A stretch of DNA of 64,000 nt from Amphimedon queenslandica. Its lineage: Eukaryota; Porifera; Demospongiae; Haplosclerida; Niphatidae. Location of the stretch: assembly GCF_000090795.2 (NCBI RefSeq), contig NW_003546258.1, positions 315,769 to 379,768 on the forward strand. The letters run 5' to 3'. The position numbers were made by a program, and so were the translations under genes. This document shows, one piece after another, positions 63,237 through 64,000 of this stretch; the first letter of the stretch is position 1; each line of letters starts with the position of its first letter. The notes beneath the pieces were generated by a model, which was given only the letters and a program-made list of their open reading frames with translations, did no database searches and had not been told where the DNA came from.

Positions 63237-63503
63237 ACTCAGCATGTGATCGTCGCATGCAACCAACTTGTGATCATTTCAACCTTATATAATAATTATG
63301 ATTAATATTAGATGCATTGTTATTGTGAAAAAAATGAATTTTCTCTTCATAACCTTAAACAATTGGAACCGAGTAATGTGACCTGTCATGATTTTCATTA
63401 CTGAACTGTCAACTAGTCAATCATATTCATTAGCTTTTGCTAAATTTTGGGTGGCACTTGCTTCAAGCCTTGGGTGGATTTTTTTGCTGCTGACGGAACC
63501 GCC
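63237..63503. other. Gap between RAD50 and the SRCR gene
   Basis: 267 bp of RAD50 3' UTR and presumed SRCR-gene promoter. No TATA box stands out. Confidence 0.4.
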
Positions 63504-64000
63504 ATGGGCTCTTTTCTTTTAGCTTTTCTAACCGCTGCAGCAATCTGCCTCGGCCTCTCAGGTAAGCTGTTTTTATTTAACTTGGCGCTAGCATACTTGT
63601 CTTTTTAGATGCTGCCTGCACGCAGCACGACATTAGACTTATAGGAGGCTCGACTGGAAGGGAAGGTAGAGTTGAATATTGCTACAACAACCAATGGGGA
63701 ACGGCCTGTGATGACTTGTGGGGTACCAACGATGCAAAAGTCGTCTGTTCTCAACTCAATTATGATCCAAACGGTTGGTTTACACTTTTAATGTGCAGCA
63801 AGCACACACTCCTCTCTCACTGCAGGAGCTGTCGCTTATACGAATGCCTACTTTGGTCAAGGCAGTGGTTCAATATGGCTGGATAACGTGAGATGTTCTG
63901 GTAATGAGATTTGGCTCAGACAGTGTCCTAGAAACGGATTTGGTTCACACAACTGCGGCCATAATGAAGATGCTGGAGTACGATGCCCAGGTAAGACTAT
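63504..64000 (+). CDS. Secreted or membrane SRCR-domain protein, 5' part (runs off the window)
   Basis: Exons 63504-63561, 63609-63773, 63826-63990, all with phase-1 borders, then a donor GTAAGA. The first exon is a signal peptide ([19 protein letters not shown]). The next two make one scavenger-receptor cysteine-rich domain: [78 protein letters not shown] and GVRC. Six Cys in the group B-like order can be seen. Phase 1-1 exon borders suit domain duplication, and sponge SRCR genes often carry many copies, so more domains probably lie beyond the edge. Ligand and membrane attachment are unknown. Confidence 0.9.

Overview
The window is animal nuclear DNA. It holds a T-box factor, an EGR zinc-finger factor, an SRCR-domain gene and the vesicle gene EXOC2, all split by short GT-AG introns (many 39-60 nt). 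Gene spacing is tight, introns are AT-rich and full of TACATG, GA and TAA simple repeats, and small inverted-repeat elements are common. This fits a compact-genome early-branching metazoan, most likely a demosponge such as Amphimedon queenslandica. The species is my inference; no match was computed. One run of N (37555-37776) is an assembly gap.

Layout. 1-2.4 kb, minus: start of an iduronate-2-sulfatase-like gene, then RPP30 (RNase P/MRP). 2.5-17.4 kb, minus: one 26-exon gene for an unrecognised protein of about 1881 aa. 17.6-23.3 kb, plus: BIN3-like BAR protein. 23.8-25.5 kb, minus: EGR transcription factor with its own TATA box. 26.1-29.6 kb, minus: T-box factor. 30.0-34.1 kb, minus: FHIP2-type Hook-adaptor protein. 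34.2-39.6 kb, plus: GUF1 (mitochondrial EF4). 39.8-41.3 kb, minus: UNG. 41.4-48.2 kb, plus: EXOC2/Sec5. 48.3-49.9 kb, minus: intronless polyamine-oxidase-like gene. 50.0-54.9 kb, plus: TBC1D12/14 RabGAP. 55.1-63.2 kb, plus: RAD50. 63.5 kb to the edge, plus: SRCR-domain protein, 5' part only.

I rebuilt exon chains by hand, requiring splice signals and reading phase to agree at every junction. The predicted lengths (RAD50 1317 aa, EXOC2 932, GUF1 634, UNG 297, FHIP2 628, BIN3 275, TBC1D 512, T-box 472) are close to, or plausible for, their families. The genes are mostly unrelated housekeeping functions: RNA processing, mitochondrial translation, DNA repair, exocytosis, autophagy/endosome trafficking. 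Four neighbouring pairs are head to head with only 130-180 bp between start codons, and CACGTG boxes recur in these gaps.

The main unusual points are two probable U12-type introns (GT-AG in RPP30, AT-AC in EXOC2), three GC-AG introns, a set of short TA-flanked inverted-repeat elements with related termini, a repeat family of about 170-190 bp carrying a perfect 20-bp palindrome, and the large unrecognised protein.
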